A DNA stretch of 64,000 nucleotides from Sphingobacterium yanglingense (GCF_004363245.1 NZ_SNYV01000020.1:1-64000), one strand, 5' to 3'. Positions 35,147 to 43,935 are shown, counted from the first letter of the stretch. Program-made: numbers and translations. Notes: generated by a model not told the origin, from the letters alone.

Positions 35147-36022
35147 TTACAATACATTTAGTAGTTGTTCCTTGATTTTCTCAAGCTCCTCTTTCATACG
35201 AACTACAATTTGCTGAATGTTCGCATTATTAGCCTTCGATCCTAGCGTATTTATCTCTCTCCCCATTTCCTGAGAAATAAACCCTAGTTTTTTACCGTTA
35301 GAATCCGCGGCATTAAGCGCCTCCAAAAAATAGTTACAGTGACTTCTTAAACGAACTTTTTCTTCAGTGATATCAAGTTTGTCGATATAAAAAATTATCT
35401 CTTGCTCAAATCTATTTTTATCGATATTCTCTTTTCCCACAGCTTCGTCCATATACTGGCTTAAGCGCTCTCTAATCAATGGAATCCGATCACCTTCGAC
35501 AGCTTCTACCTGTCCTAAATAATCAAGAATCAACTCTACGCGCTTCTCCAAATCATTTTTCAGAACCTTCCCTTCATCCATTCTAAACCCAGTGAATGAT
35601 TCTACAGCTTGATAGAAAGCATTCAATAATACTTTACCCTCTTCTTCATCCACTTCGTCTTCATTGTTCGCAATCACTTCAGGCATTGACAACGCTAGGT
35701 TAAATAACCCCGTTTGATCTTCTCCGAGCTGTGCAGCGATATCTTTAAGTTGATTATAATACTTCTTCAGCAGTTCGCGGTTTATAGAAGATGCTTTCGC
35801 TGTTTGGTCAGCGTATTCTGATGAAATCAAAACGTTCACTTTTCCTCGTTCTATCAGTTTACTACATTCTCCACGAAGCGTAAGCTCCTTGTCCGAAACA
35901 GCCTTAGGCAAACGTATTCCTAACTCTAGAAATTTTGAATTAAGTGATTTTATTTCCACGGTATATTTAACCTTCGCATTCTCATGCGAACCTACACCAT
36001 ATCCTGTCATTGATTTTATCAT
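35147..36022 (-). CDS. yicC: YicC/YloC family endoribonuclease
   Basis: About 291 residues of the YicC family, RNA-cleaving enzymes involved in RNA turnover. The N-terminal domain starts MIKSMTGYG, and the YTVEIKSLNSKFLELGIRLP segment follows. The C-terminal DUF1732 region carries RFEQEIIFYIDKLDITEEKVRLRSHCNYF and GKKLGFISQEMGREINTLGSKAN, conserved in the family. The start is the ATG at 36022; a TTG two codons earlier would be inside the promoter. The gene leads gmk and nadD. Confidence 0.92.
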   Translation of the reverse strand: MIKSMTGYGVGSHENAKVKYTVEIKSLNSKFLELGIRLPKAVSDKELTLRGECSKLIERGKVNVLISSEYADQTAKASSINRELLKKYYNQLKDIAAQLGEDQTGLFNLALSMPEVIANNEDEVDEEEGKVLLNAFYQAVESFTGFRMDEGKVLKNDLEKRVELILDYLGQVEAVEGDRIPLIRERLSQYMDEAVGKENIDKNRFEQEIIFYIDKLDITEEKVRLRSHCNYFLEALNAADSNGKKLGFISQEMGREINTLGSKANNANIQQIVVRMKEELEKIKEQLLNVL

Positions 36023-36025
36023 ATG

Positions 36026-36033
36026 CAAAGGTA
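36026..36033 (-). promoter_or_regulatory. yicC -7 element
   Basis: TACCTTTG on the minus strand, with only 3 bases between it and the yicC ATG. If active, transcription would begin at or inside the start codon, meaning a leaderless mRNA. A weak ATTG lies 23 bases upstream. Confidence 0.5.
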
Positions 36034-36124
36034 GGAAAACTAATGTTGATTTCTAACAATCTGACTATTGAAAAACCCCAAACTATATCCTGCTATATAA
36101 AAATGTCGTTTATGGACAACCATC

Positions 36125-36697
36125 CTACCAATCATGCTTAGCAATGATTACACATAAATAGGTTTTATAAGTAGATCCGCTCGGTGAATGGACAAATCCG
36201 ATACCTATATCGACTAGAGAACCATTCCAATCGTCCATACCTAAAACATGTTTCCGATGCATAAAACCTGGAGATCCCTTTCCGATGATAAAAGCATTAA
36301 TCCCCTCTACGGCTGAGGCATGGTTGGCTGCTATCGATTCGAAATTGTTCGCTGACTTTTTCTTCGTCCAATCGGGGTTGAGGTGATATCCAGCCTTTAC
36401 CATGTAATAATTCGGCCCCAAACCTTCTGGTGTCACATGTTCAAAATAATTACGATTAGCCATATCATAAGCCCTGAATTCAGCTACTTTTGCGAGATCA
36501 TCGTTCCAAATCAACATCGTTCTTTTCACCTTATTCACCGGTGAAATTCCTAATTTCTTAGCATATTTTTCGGGATGCATACGGATCTCATTGAGTAGGT
36601 TATATGCCTCCTTTGCTTGTTGCCGATCGGTACTAATATTTTTATTTTGAGCAATCGCTACAGTAGAGAACAGTAATAAGAAAAACAAAATACGCAT
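36125..36697 (-). CDS. Exported CAP (SCP-like) domain protein
   Basis: 190 residues with a short signal peptide (cut after TVAIA) and a CAP domain, the fold of CRISP and pathogenesis-related proteins. Features include AYNLLNEIRMHPEKYAKKLG near residue 31, the RAYDMANRNYFEHVTPEGLGPNY segment near residue 72 with one CAP His, the SFESIAANHASAVEGINAF portion, and HRKHVLGMDDWNGSLVDIGIGFV. Secreted CAP proteins have varied roles, and none can be assigned here. It is a single gene between yicC and dedA. Confidence 0.88.
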   Translation of the reverse strand: MRILFFLLLFSTVAIAQNKNISTDRQQAKEAYNLLNEIRMHPEKYAKKLGISPVNKVKRTMLIWNDDLAKVAEFRAYDMANRNYFEHVTPEGLGPNYYMVKAGYHLNPDWTKKKSANNFESIAANHASAVEGINAFIIGKGSPGFMHRKHVLGMDDWNGSLVDIGIGFVHSPSGSTYKTYLCVIIAKHDW

Positions 36698-36754
36698 ATT
36701 AACTCTTTTTAAATTAGACTACTTTGTTGCACTTATGTTTAAATCAAACTAAGC

Positions 36755-36790
36755 AAAAAAAAGAGGCATTCCTTTTTGGAGTGCCCCTTT
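36755..36790 (-). terminator. Terminator after the DedA gene
   Basis: A 10-pair stem with one mismatch and one G-T pair (AAGAGGCATTCC with GGAGTGCCCCTT) around a 5-base loop, followed on the minus strand by a U-run. It lies between the DedA stop and the CAP gene. Confidence 0.8.
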
Positions 36791-36811
36791 CTATTATAAC
36801 ATATATAGCCT

Positions 36812-37471
36812 TTAGACTGCTTTACTTCCTTTTATTTTTTCCTTCACTACTTCAAAAATTATCGGAAGTATAGAAAGGAAAATAATAATCAAAACCACTT
36901 TAGAAAAATTATCTCGAATTATAGGAATGTTCCCTAAGAAATAGCCCGCCAATGTAATTCCGACAACCCAAAGAATTGCTCCAACAACATTATAGGTTAT
37001 AAACGTACTATATTTCATCCTACCAATTCCTCCCACAAAAGGGGCGAGGGTTCTTACGATAGGAACAAAACGAGCAATAACGATTGTTTTGCTACCATAT
37101 TTCTCATAGAACGAGTGCGTTTTTTCAAGTTGTGCGTCTGTTACCATTTGCTTCCCAAACAGCCTAAACCGAGTAATACGCATTCCAAAATGCTTACCAA
37201 TCGCATAATTCAGGGAATCTCCCGTAATAGCGGCAATAAGCAACAGAATAATCATAATCCAGATATTAAGATCATTTGGTTGAGCAGCAAGCATACCCGC
37301 TGCAAAAAGTAACGAATCTCCTGGCAAAAAAGGCATCACGACCACACCTGTTTCAACGAATATGATTAGAAATAAAATCAAATACGTCCAGGTCTGATAG
37401 TCATTTACAATCTCCACTAGATGATCATCAATGTGAAGAATAAAATCTATCAATGAATATATTAAATCCAA
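36812..37471 (-). CDS. DedA family membrane protein
   Basis: A 219-residue inner-membrane protein of the DedA/SNARE-associated family, members of which act as lipid (undecaprenyl phosphate, phosphatidylethanolamine) flippases or transporters. Motifs: LIIFVETGVVVMPFLPGDSLLFAAG near residue 35, AITGDSLNYAIGKHFG near residue 82 and ARFVPIVRTLAPFVGGIGRMKYSTF near residue 130. The start is a TTG, with no earlier ATG, so translation may be inefficient. It lies 12 bases after dnaN. Confidence 0.9.
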   Translation of the reverse strand: MDLIYSLIDFILHIDDHLVEIVNDYQTWTYLILFLIIFVETGVVVMPFLPGDSLLFAAGMLAAQPNDLNIWIMIILLLIAAITGDSLNYAIGKHFGMRITRFRLFGKQMVTDAQLEKTHSFYEKYGSKTIVIARFVPIVRTLAPFVGGIGRMKYSTFITYNVVGAILWVVGITLAGYFLGNIPIIRDNFSKVVLIIIFLSILPIIFEVVKEKIKGSKAV

Positions 37472-37483
37472 TGGAATTCAGTA

Positions 37484-38608
37484 TTAGTTAAAACTATTCA
37501 GCATTACAGGCATAACCAACATCAAGATTTCTTCATTATCCTGCTTGATTGCTGGTAATAACAACCCAGCGCGATTTGGAGTACTCATTTCCAACACCAC
37601 TTCTTCGCAGTTTAAGTTATTCAGCATTTCTACCAAAAACTTAGCGTTGAATCCTATCTCCATGTCTTCACCTTCAAACTGACAATTAAGACGTTCATGA
37701 GCCTCATTAGAAAAATCTAAGTCCTCCGCAGAGATATTCAACTCACTACCATTGATTTTCAAACGAACTTGATGTGTCGTTTTATTTGCAAAAATAACCA
37801 CACGACGCAATGTGTTTAAAAACAAAGCGCGATCTACTGTAAGTTTATTTGGATTCACTTGAGGGATTACAGCATCATAATCCGGATAACGCTCGTCTAC
37901 AAGGCGACAGATCAAATGAATGCTGCCAAATTGAAAGAATGCATTTGTTGTATTATACTCTACTGCTACCGAAGTCTCATCAGATGGTAGGGAAGATTTT
38001 AACAATGTTAATGCTTTCTTTGGAAGAATGATAGATGTTGCCTTTTCTGCACCGACATCTGTACGACGGTATCTCACCAAGCGGTGTGCATCTGTTGCTA
38101 CAAAAGTGATATTCTGTTCTCCCAATTGCACCAACACACCAGACATCGCTGGTCTTAACTCGTCATTACTTACTGCAAATATTGTTTTATTTATTGCCTC
38201 CGATAGAATGGATGCTGTAATTTTAACTGTTGAGACATTATCTACAACAGGTATCTTAGGAAAGTCATCTGCATTTTCTCCACTGAGCTTATATTTTCCA
38301 TCTCCAGCACTAATCTCTATCGCCAGCGTTTTTGTATCCACCGAAAAAGCGACAGGTTGATCAGGTAACGTCTTCAATGTATCTATCAAAATCTTTGATG
38401 GCATTGCTACTCTTCCTTCTTCTTTAGCTTCGATGGCCACAGAAGTTACCATGCTTGTTTGTAAATCCGTCGCAGAAATAGTTAAAGTGTTATCTTTTAT
38501 TTCAAATAGAAAGTTCTCCAAAATCGGAAGAACAGTACTGCTACTGGATGCCCCGCTTATGGCCTGCAATTGCTTTAATAATACAGATGTGGATACTATA
38601 AATCTCAT
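37484..38608 (-). CDS. dnaN: DNA polymerase III sliding clamp beta
   Basis: Ring-shaped processivity clamp of the replicative polymerase. 374 residues, three repeated clamp domains. Visible wording includes VSTSVLLKQLQAISGASSS at the start, MPSKILIDTLKTLPDQPV, GENADDFPKIP, RPAMSGVLV, VATDAHRLVRYR near residue 175 and the C-terminal MLVMPVML. It lies about 5 kb from dnaA and about 19 kb from the candidate oriC. There is no recF or gyrB beside it. Confidence 0.96.
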   Translation of the reverse strand: MRFIVSTSVLLKQLQAISGASSSSTVLPILENFLFEIKDNTLTISATDLQTSMVTSVAIEAKEEGRVAMPSKILIDTLKTLPDQPVAFSVDTKTLAIEISAGDGKYKLSGENADDFPKIPVVDNVSTVKITASILSEAINKTIFAVSNDELRPAMSGVLVQLGEQNITFVATDAHRLVRYRRTDVGAEKATSIILPKKALTLLKSSLPSDETSVAVEYNTTNAFFQFGSIHLICRLVDERYPDYDAVIPQVNPNKLTVDRALFLNTLRRVVIFANKTTHQVRLKINGSELNISAEDLDFSNEAHERLNCQFEGEDMEIGFNAKFLVEMLNNLNCEEVVLEMSTPNRAGLLLPAIKQDNEEILMLVMPVMLNSFN

Positions 38609-38751
38609 GTCTAGCTTCGATATATTTTTATATGCAATAATACAGAAAAGAATTAAATTTTTACAATCTAAGTACGGGTTTATCTTTCATCACTGACATA
38701 TTCACTTCGCTTTTTTTGTACTATGTATTCGTGAATACAACGCTTTTTATC

Positions 38752-38759
38752 TAAGTTTG
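38752..38759 (+). promoter_or_regulatory. holB-operon -7 element
   Basis: TAAGTTTG, an exact match, ending 14 bases before the ATG at 38774, so the leader would be only a few bases long. No -33 element is clear. Confidence 0.45.
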
Positions 38760-38773
38760 TGTAGACTTACGAT

Positions 38774-39922
38774 ATGCAATTTAAGGAAATAGTAGGACAC
38801 CAAAGCATTAAAAACCATTTAATCAACTCGGTAAAAAACAATCGGGTCAGCCATGCTCAGCTTTTTTTAGGACCAGAGGGTTCAGGCAGTCTGGCTTTAG
38901 CGTTGGCATATGCCCAATACATCAATTGTGAAGACCGACAAGAGGACGATAGTTGTGGACATTGTGCATCTTGCAGAAAATATGAAAAATTAATCCACCC
39001 CGATTTACATTTTTCCTATCCCTTCTTTGCTAAAGGCAAAGAAGAAACTGCTACTACCTATATGGACGAGTGGCGTAAAGCTTTTCTTACCAATCCTTAT
39101 TTGGGTTTGAATTACTGGCGAGAGCAATTAGATTCTGGCAATAAACAAGCTAATATCAATATAGCTGAGGCCCATGATATCATCAAAAAACTGAGTCTCA
39201 AATCTTTTGAAGCCGAGTACAAAGTATTGATTATGTGGCTTCCGGAATACCTTGACACCCAAGGAAACGCCCTCCTAAAGCTTATTGAAGAGCCTCCAGC
39301 AAAAACGCTCTTCCTTTTAGTTGCTGAAAATCAAGATAAAATAATAAATACGGTAATTTCCCGAACCCAATTGGTCAAAATTAACAAACTTCATCATGAC
39401 GAGATGAATAGTTATTTAGTTGAGGAGCGAAAGTTAGACCCTAAGCGTGCCAAAGAAATATCCTTTATTGCAGATGGAAATATTCAAGAAGCTCTTAATT
39501 TAATCCATCAACATGGAGAAAACGAAACTTTTTCTATTTTGGTTCAATGGTTACGTTTTATAGTCACTGATAATGGAAAAGAACTAATAGGTCTTACCGA
39601 GGACAAACTTTCAAAATTAGGTCGGGAAAATCAAAAAAGTTTCTTACTTTATGCCATTAATATGATGAGACAGATCATATTAATGCAACAAGGCTTGAGA
39701 AATCTAGTCTTTTTACAAGAAGAAGAATTTGCATTTGTAGAAAAATTTAGTGGTTTATTCCAATTTGAACAATTAGAAGAAGCTATCAATATCCTAGAAA
39801 AGACACATTATGGGATTGAACGCAATGGTAACGCCAAAATATTATTTTTAGATTTATCTTTGCAATTGGTTTTATTGTTCAAATATCAAACGTTCCCGAA
39901 AAATCGGGACTCAATAATATAA
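38774..39922 (+). CDS. holB: DNA polymerase III delta' subunit-like protein
   Basis: A 382-residue clamp-loader AAA+ subunit that helps load the beta clamp. HAQLFLGPEGSGSLALALAYAQY near residue 30 is a degenerate P-loop without the usual GKT, as expected for the non-ATPase delta'. The zinc-binding cysteine cluster CEDRQEDDSCGHCASC follows near residue 60. LLKLIEEPPAKTLFLLV near residue 155 and SRTQLVKINKL near residue 190 are the conserved signature. It opens a plus-strand operon and lies 9 bases before ricT. Confidence 0.9.
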   Translation: MQFKEIVGHQSIKNHLINSVKNNRVSHAQLFLGPEGSGSLALALAYAQYINCEDRQEDDSCGHCASCRKYEKLIHPDLHFSYPFFAKGKEETATTYMDEWRKAFLTNPYLGLNYWREQLDSGNKQANINIAEAHDIIKKLSLKSFEAEYKVLIMWLPEYLDTQGNALLKLIEEPPAKTLFLLVAENQDKIINTVISRTQLVKINKLHHDEMNSYLVEERKLDPKRAKEISFIADGNIQEALNLIHQHGENETFSILVQWLRFIVTDNGKELIGLTEDKLSKLGRENQKSFLLYAINMMRQIILMQQGLRNLVFLQEEEFAFVEKFSGLFQFEQLEEAINILEKTHYGIERNGNAKILFLDLSLQLVLLFKYQTFPKNRDSII

Positions 39923-39931
39923 AATAGAAAT

Positions 39932-41356
39932 ATGGGATGTGGCAGTTGCTCATCCGGGGGATGTGGTACAGGAAGTAAATTAGGTACAGTACCATCAGGA
40001 TGCAATAACAATGGTTCTTGCATGACCAGCGGATGTAATAAATTAGATGTATATGACTGGCTTTCCGACATGGATTTGCCTTCAAATTATAAACCCTTTG
40101 ACATTGTTGAAGTTCGCTTCAAAGGGTCTCGTAAGGATTATTATGTAAACACGGACAACATTTACCTAGAAATGGGCGAAATGATAGCCGTAGAGCCTTC
40201 TACAGGAGGATACGATATCGGGCATGTTTCTTTGACAGGAGAGCTCGTCCGTCTTCAATTGAAGAAAAACAATATCGCACCAGACTCCGTTGTCAAGAAA
40301 ATCTACCGCAAGGCAAACGATGCCGATGTTACAAAGTTCAACATTGCGAAAGAGCTTGAATGGGAGACTATGCATCGAGCACGAAAGCTTGCTTTAGACC
40401 TTGGTCTATCGATGAAAATATCCGATGTAGACTATCAAGGTGATAAAACAAAGGCTACTTTCTATTATACAGCAGAAGGTAGGGTTGACTTTCGTGAGTT
40501 AATAAAACGTATGGCTGAATCCTTCCGGATCCGAATAGAAATGCGACAGATTGGAATGCGTCAAGAAGCGAGCCGTTTGGGTGGTATAGGATCCTGTGGT
40601 CGTGAACTTTGTTGTTCCACGTGGCTTACCGATTTTAAGACCGTATCAACCTCTGCTGCCCGCTATCAAAATCTATCCCTCAACACACTAAAACTAGCTG
40701 GTCAATGCGGTAAATTAAAGTGTTGTTTGAACTATGAGTTGGATAGCTATATGGATGCACTAAAGGATATTCCTAACGATGTAGACAGAATAGAGACCAA
40801 TAGTGGAATGGCCTATCTCCAAAAAACAGATATCTTCAAAAAAACAATGTGGTTCTCTTACCCTGGTGCTGAAAACTGGATCCCGTTATCCATCAGCAAA
40901 GTAAAAGAACTTGCAGAAATGAATAAGGGAGGAATTAAGCCTGACGCATTAGATTACACCCCTCAAGCTGTTGAGACCAAAAAACCGGTTGTTTTTGACT
41001 ATGAAAATGTCGTTGGCCAAGATAGCTTAACACGTCTGGATGATAAAAACAAAAGACGTAAAAAGAAAAAAAGCAAACCTCGACAAACTCCAACAAATCA
41101 AAAAACAGAGAGTAATACAAATTCTAATCAGGCACAAGCTCCAAAGCAAGCCCCGTCAGGTCAAAAAAAGGAAACGAGCAGTGGTGTAGAAAGCCGTCAG
41201 AATAGACCTGCTCAAAATAAAGACAATAACAAAACGGCACCCTCTGCTAATCTGGGAGATGACAACGCCCTAAAAAATGAGCAGCGCAAAAAAAGAAGGT
41301 ATAATAACAGGAATAGAAACAAGAATAACGATAAACCAAATAACAGTGGCGAGTAG
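39932..41356 (+). CDS. PSP1/RicT-like protein with Cys-rich N-terminus
   Basis: 474 residues. The PSP1 C-terminal domain (about residues 50-290) has the cysteine motifs GIGSCGRELCCSTWL near residue 220 and GQCGKLKCCLNYEL near residue 250, which bind iron-sulfur clusters in RicT. A unique N-terminal extension of ~40 residues is rich in Cys and Gly (GCGSCSSGGCGTG, SGCNNNGSC). The C-terminal ~120 residues form a Lys/Asn/Gln-rich low-complexity tail. In Bacillus, RicT works with RicA and RicF in RNA processing; those partners are not nearby. It lies in the holB-gldH-lpxK block. Confidence 0.87.
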   Translation: MGCGSCSSGGCGTGSKLGTVPSGCNNNGSCMTSGCNKLDVYDWLSDMDLPSNYKPFDIVEVRFKGSRKDYYVNTDNIYLEMGEMIAVEPSTGGYDIGHVSLTGELVRLQLKKNNIAPDSVVKKIYRKANDADVTKFNIAKELEWETMHRARKLALDLGLSMKISDVDYQGDKTKATFYYTAEGRVDFRELIKRMAESFRIRIEMRQIGMRQEASRLGGIGSCGRELCCSTWLTDFKTVSTSAARYQNLSLNTLKLAGQCGKLKCCLNYELDSYMDALKDIPNDVDRIETNSGMAYLQKTDIFKKTMWFSYPGAENWIPLSISKVKELAEMNKGGIKPDALDYTPQAVETKKPVVFDYENVVGQDSLTRLDDKNKRRKKKKSKPRQTPTNQKTESNTNSNQAQAPKQAPSGQKKETSSGVESRQNRPAQNKDNNKTAPSANLGDDNALKNEQRKKRRYNNRNRNKNNDKPNNSGE

Positions 41357-41376
41357 ATACTCGTCACTATTTTTTC
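41345..41376 (+). terminator. Hairpin over the ricT stop, before gldH
   Basis: A 10-pair stem (AGTGGCGAGT 41345-41354 with ACTCGTCACT 41359-41368, one G-T pair) followed by a U-run (41370-41375). It covers the ricT stop codon and ends 4 bases before the gldH ATG, so it may attenuate gldH-lpxK or simply limit read-through. Confidence 0.75.
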
Positions 41377-41379
41377 AAT

Positions 41380-41841
41380 ATGATAAGACCCCTTCTATAT
41401 GCTTTTGGTATAATAAGTTGTTTGGTTTCGTGTACCAATAGCGCTGTTTATGAAAAGAATCAGCCTATTCCAGACCGAGCATGGTCATATGAAAAAACAC
41501 CTCAATTTGATGTGCACATAGCAGATTCCAAGGCTAGATACAACATCTATATAAACCTACGCCACTCCAATGAATATAGCTTTTCCAATATTTTTGTACT
41601 CCTTCATGAAAAAGGTGCAAAATTAGCCGATACAGCTTATCGCAAAGAAATACCTCTTGCTCAGCTGGATGGACGTTGGTTCGGAAATTCAGCGGGATCA
41701 CTATATGAAGTACAATATCTTGCAAAAGAAAACTTTGTCTTCCCTGATACCGGTGTATATACCTTTGCGGTCGAACAGAACATGCGGGAAAATCCACTCA
41801 AGGATATTGTTGATGTAGGTATTAAGGTGGTAAAACAATGA
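41380..41841 (+). CDS. gldH: Gliding motility lipoprotein GldH
   Basis: A 153-residue lipoprotein (lipobox LVSC with Cys near residue 18) homologous to GldH of the Bacteroidota gliding and type IX secretion apparatus. Recognisable segments are YEKNQPIPDRAWSYEKTP near residue 25, NIYINLRHSNEYSFSNIFV near residue 55 and DGRWFGNSAG near residue 96, with the strand-rich end. Other gld genes are elsewhere, so motility cannot be concluded from this gene alone. It overlaps lpxK by 4 bases (ATGA). Confidence 0.88.
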   Translation: MIRPLLYAFGIISCLVSCTNSAVYEKNQPIPDRAWSYEKTPQFDVHIADSKARYNIYINLRHSNEYSFSNIFVLLHEKGAKLADTAYRKEIPLAQLDGRWFGNSAGSLYEVQYLAKENFVFPDTGVYTFAVEQNMRENPLKDIVDVGIKVVKQ

Positions 41842-42884
41842 TTATTACCCTTATTCGGTGGTTATTATTACCAATAAGTCTAATCTATTGGCTCATTGTA
41901 TGGGCTAGAAACACACTCTATGACAAAGCTATACTAAAAGGCACCAAATTCTCCATCCCAACAATTGTCATTGGTAATCTTGCCATAGGAGGAACAGGAA
42001 AAAGCCCAATGACGGAATACATCATCCGATTACTAAAAGATGATTACAAAATTGCAACACTTAGTAGGGGATATGGTCGAAAAACAAAAGGCTATAAAAT
42101 TGTACACAGCGATTCTTTAGCGATCGAAGTAGGGGATGAGCCTTTACAGTTCAAAAATAAATTTCCGAAAATTACAGTTGCTGTTTCTGAAAATCGCTGT
42201 TACGGAGTTCAACAACTTAATAAAGATCACGACCTCATTATTTTAGACGATGCTTATCAGCATAGAAAATTAACTCCAGGTTTCACCATCCTTCTTTTCG
42301 ACTTTAACTCTCTTTTATCCCCCATAATACCCCTTCCTACCGGAAACTTTAGGGACAATTTTTCTGCAACGAAAAGAGCCGATCTAATATTAATTACAAA
42401 GTGTCCCGACGACATTCTCAATAGAGATAGGAACCGTATAGAGCATCAAATAAGAAAACATGCTCTAGCACCTATATTCTACACGGGAATTGATTATGGG
42501 CAACCAAAAGACAGAAATAATCAACCCCTAACAGCCCCTTTGAAAAACCTTGATATTGTTCTTTTTTGTGGTATAGCCAATCCTTTGCCATTACAGTCTT
42601 ATCTCACTGCTCTGGGAAATATAGTACATATCTTACAATATCCAGACCATCACAATTACACGGATAAAGACTTCGATAAAATAGCAGATTATTATCAGTC
42701 TCTACCTACTACCAATAAAATTATCATAACGACAGAAAAAGATATGCAAAGGGTACCTAACTCGGCATTGCAGGATATACCGCTTTATTACATCCCTATC
42801 ACCCTCAAATCAATGGATAAGCAGCAGGATACCTTTGATCATTTTATATTTAATTACATACAGTCCGCTACAAGTGTTAATTAG
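41838..42884 (+). CDS. lpxK: Tetraacyldisaccharide 4'-kinase
   Basis: Inner-membrane kinase that phosphorylates the 4' position of the lipid A precursor. 348 residues. It has an N-terminal membrane anchor (about residues 2-22), the P-loop VIGNLAIGGTGKSPMTEYI near residue 49, LSRGYGRKTKGY near residue 77, GDEPLQF near residue 97 and ILDDAYQHRKL near residue 133. The second half is typical in length. It is coupled to gldH by the ATGA overlap. Confidence 0.95.
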   Translation: MIITLIRWLLLPISLIYWLIVWARNTLYDKAILKGTKFSIPTIVIGNLAIGGTGKSPMTEYIIRLLKDDYKIATLSRGYGRKTKGYKIVHSDSLAIEVGDEPLQFKNKFPKITVAVSENRCYGVQQLNKDHDLIILDDAYQHRKLTPGFTILLFDFNSLLSPIIPLPTGNFRDNFSATKRADLILITKCPDDILNRDRNRIEHQIRKHALAPIFYTGIDYGQPKDRNNQPLTAPLKNLDIVLFCGIANPLPLQSYLTALGNIVHILQYPDHHNYTDKDFDKIADYYQSLPTTNKIIITTEKDMQRVPNSALQDIPLYYIPITLKSMDKQQDTFDHFIFNYIQSATSVN

Positions 42885-42983
42885 CTTTAACGAAAGTTAA
42901 TCTTCACTAAAGTTAAAGTACCAACTCCCTACTAGTCAAATTATTTAATGAAATTTATGGTGTAAACAATTAATTGATTCATC

Positions 42984-43322
42984 ATGAAAACAGTATTTGC
43001 ATTAGCAATAACCACAGCCTTGTCCATAAGTATTGGCCAGGCACAGGAGAGGAGCAACAGACAGCATCGCAGTCCTGAAGAACAGACAAAAATAAAAGTC
43101 GAACGATTAGCCACAGCGCTTAATCTTCAAGACTCCCAAAAAGACTCTATTTATAACTATCTTTTAATTTTTCAAAAAGAAACAAAAGCAGAGAATAGGA
43201 GAGAAACCTGGAAACAAAGAGACACTAAAATAAAAACTTTCCTAACCGAGGAACAAGTAGTAAAATACGACTCTTTGCAAAATAGTACCCAAAACAAAAG
43301 AAGTCGACAAAATAAAACTTAA
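42984..43322 (+). CDS. Small exported Spy-like protein A
   Basis: 112 residues with a signal peptide (cut after GQAQ) and a mature part that is helical, basic and rich in Glu/Lys/Arg. It contains KVERLATALNLQDSQKDSIYNYL and TKIKTFLTEEQVVKYDSL, the repeated LTxEQ/LNLQD pattern of Spy/CpxP-type periplasmic chaperones (LTXXQ motif). The similarity is weak, so the chaperone role is inferred. A terminator follows, then a paralogous gene. Confidence 0.72.
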   Translation: MKTVFALAITTALSISIGQAQERSNRQHRSPEEQTKIKVERLATALNLQDSQKDSIYNYLLIFQKETKAENRRETWKQRDTKIKTFLTEEQVVKYDSLQNSTQNKRSRQNKT

Positions 43323-43343
43323 AGTACTAAAAAACAATAACTT

Positions 43344-43374
43344 AAAAAGGGATAACATAGCTTTATCTCTTTTT
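43344..43374 (+). terminator. Terminator after Spy-like protein A
   Basis: A 12-pair stem with one G-T pair (AAAAAGGGATAA 43344-43355 with TTATCTCTTTTT 43363-43374), ending in a U-run. It separates the two Spy-like genes into different transcripts. Confidence 0.8.
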
Positions 43375-43502
43375 AGGTTGTGTTAAATGATGTTAAATTG
43401 TAACAAATACGATACAATAAAAGCAATAAAATAGGCGATACAACAGTTATTAATTCAGAAAACGATTAATAATACATTTCAAAAACTTAAAATTTAAATG
43501 CT

Positions 43503-43850
43503 ATGAAAAAATTAATTTTAACTGGACTAAGCTTTTTATTTGCTATCACGATTCTATTCGCTCAAGAAATAAATCCAGAAAACAAAGCAAAAGAAACGGT
43601 TACAGAATTAACCGAAAAATTAACACTGACTGATGACCAACAAACAGCTGTATATAATATTGTTCTTGAAAAAGTAAATGCAAAAATTGCGATAAAATCA
43701 GACACAACATTATCGGCAGATGTAGTAAAAGAACAAATACAAGCTTTGACAGCCACTGCCAATGGTAAGATTAACGACTTATTGACAGACGAACAAAAGC
43801 CATTATTCGTTCAATACTTAGAAGAAAAGATGGCTAATAAAAAAGAATAG
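43503..43850 (+). CDS. Small exported Spy-like protein B
   Basis: 115 residues with a signal peptide (cut after LFAQ). The mature protein is helical, acidic and Glu/Lys-rich, with ELTEKLTLTDDQQTAVYNIVL and KINDLLTDEQKPLFVQYL. This is the same two-motif layout as protein A 180 bases upstream, so they are probably paralogs. A Spy-like role in envelope folding stress is a guess from the LTxxQ pattern. It has its own upstream region, and a terminator follows. Confidence 0.75.
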   Translation: MKKLILTGLSFLFAITILFAQEINPENKAKETVTELTEKLTLTDDQQTAVYNIVLEKVNAKIAIKSDTTLSADVVKEQIQALTATANGKINDLLTDEQKPLFVQYLEEKMANKKE

Positions 43851-43895
43851 CTTGAATCAGTACAATAGTTTTTAATTTCATAATTACCTAGCTGA

Positions 43896-43930
43896 GGCGG
43901 GTCAGAGAAAATACTCTGGCTCGCCTTATT
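43896..43930 (+). terminator. Terminator after Spy-like protein B
   Basis: A 12-pair stem with two G-T pairs (GGCGGGTCAGAG 43896-43907 with CTCTGGCTCGCC 43914-43925), 6-base loop AAAATA, followed by TTATTT. Confidence 0.75.
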
Positions 43931-43935
43931 TCATA

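Noticed and set aside
40613..40628. parS-like sequence in the ricT coding region
   Set aside because: Only the left half matches (TGTTCCACGTGG...), and the right half is lost; it falls on conserved Cys/Ser-Thr-Trp codons, so coding constraint explains it.
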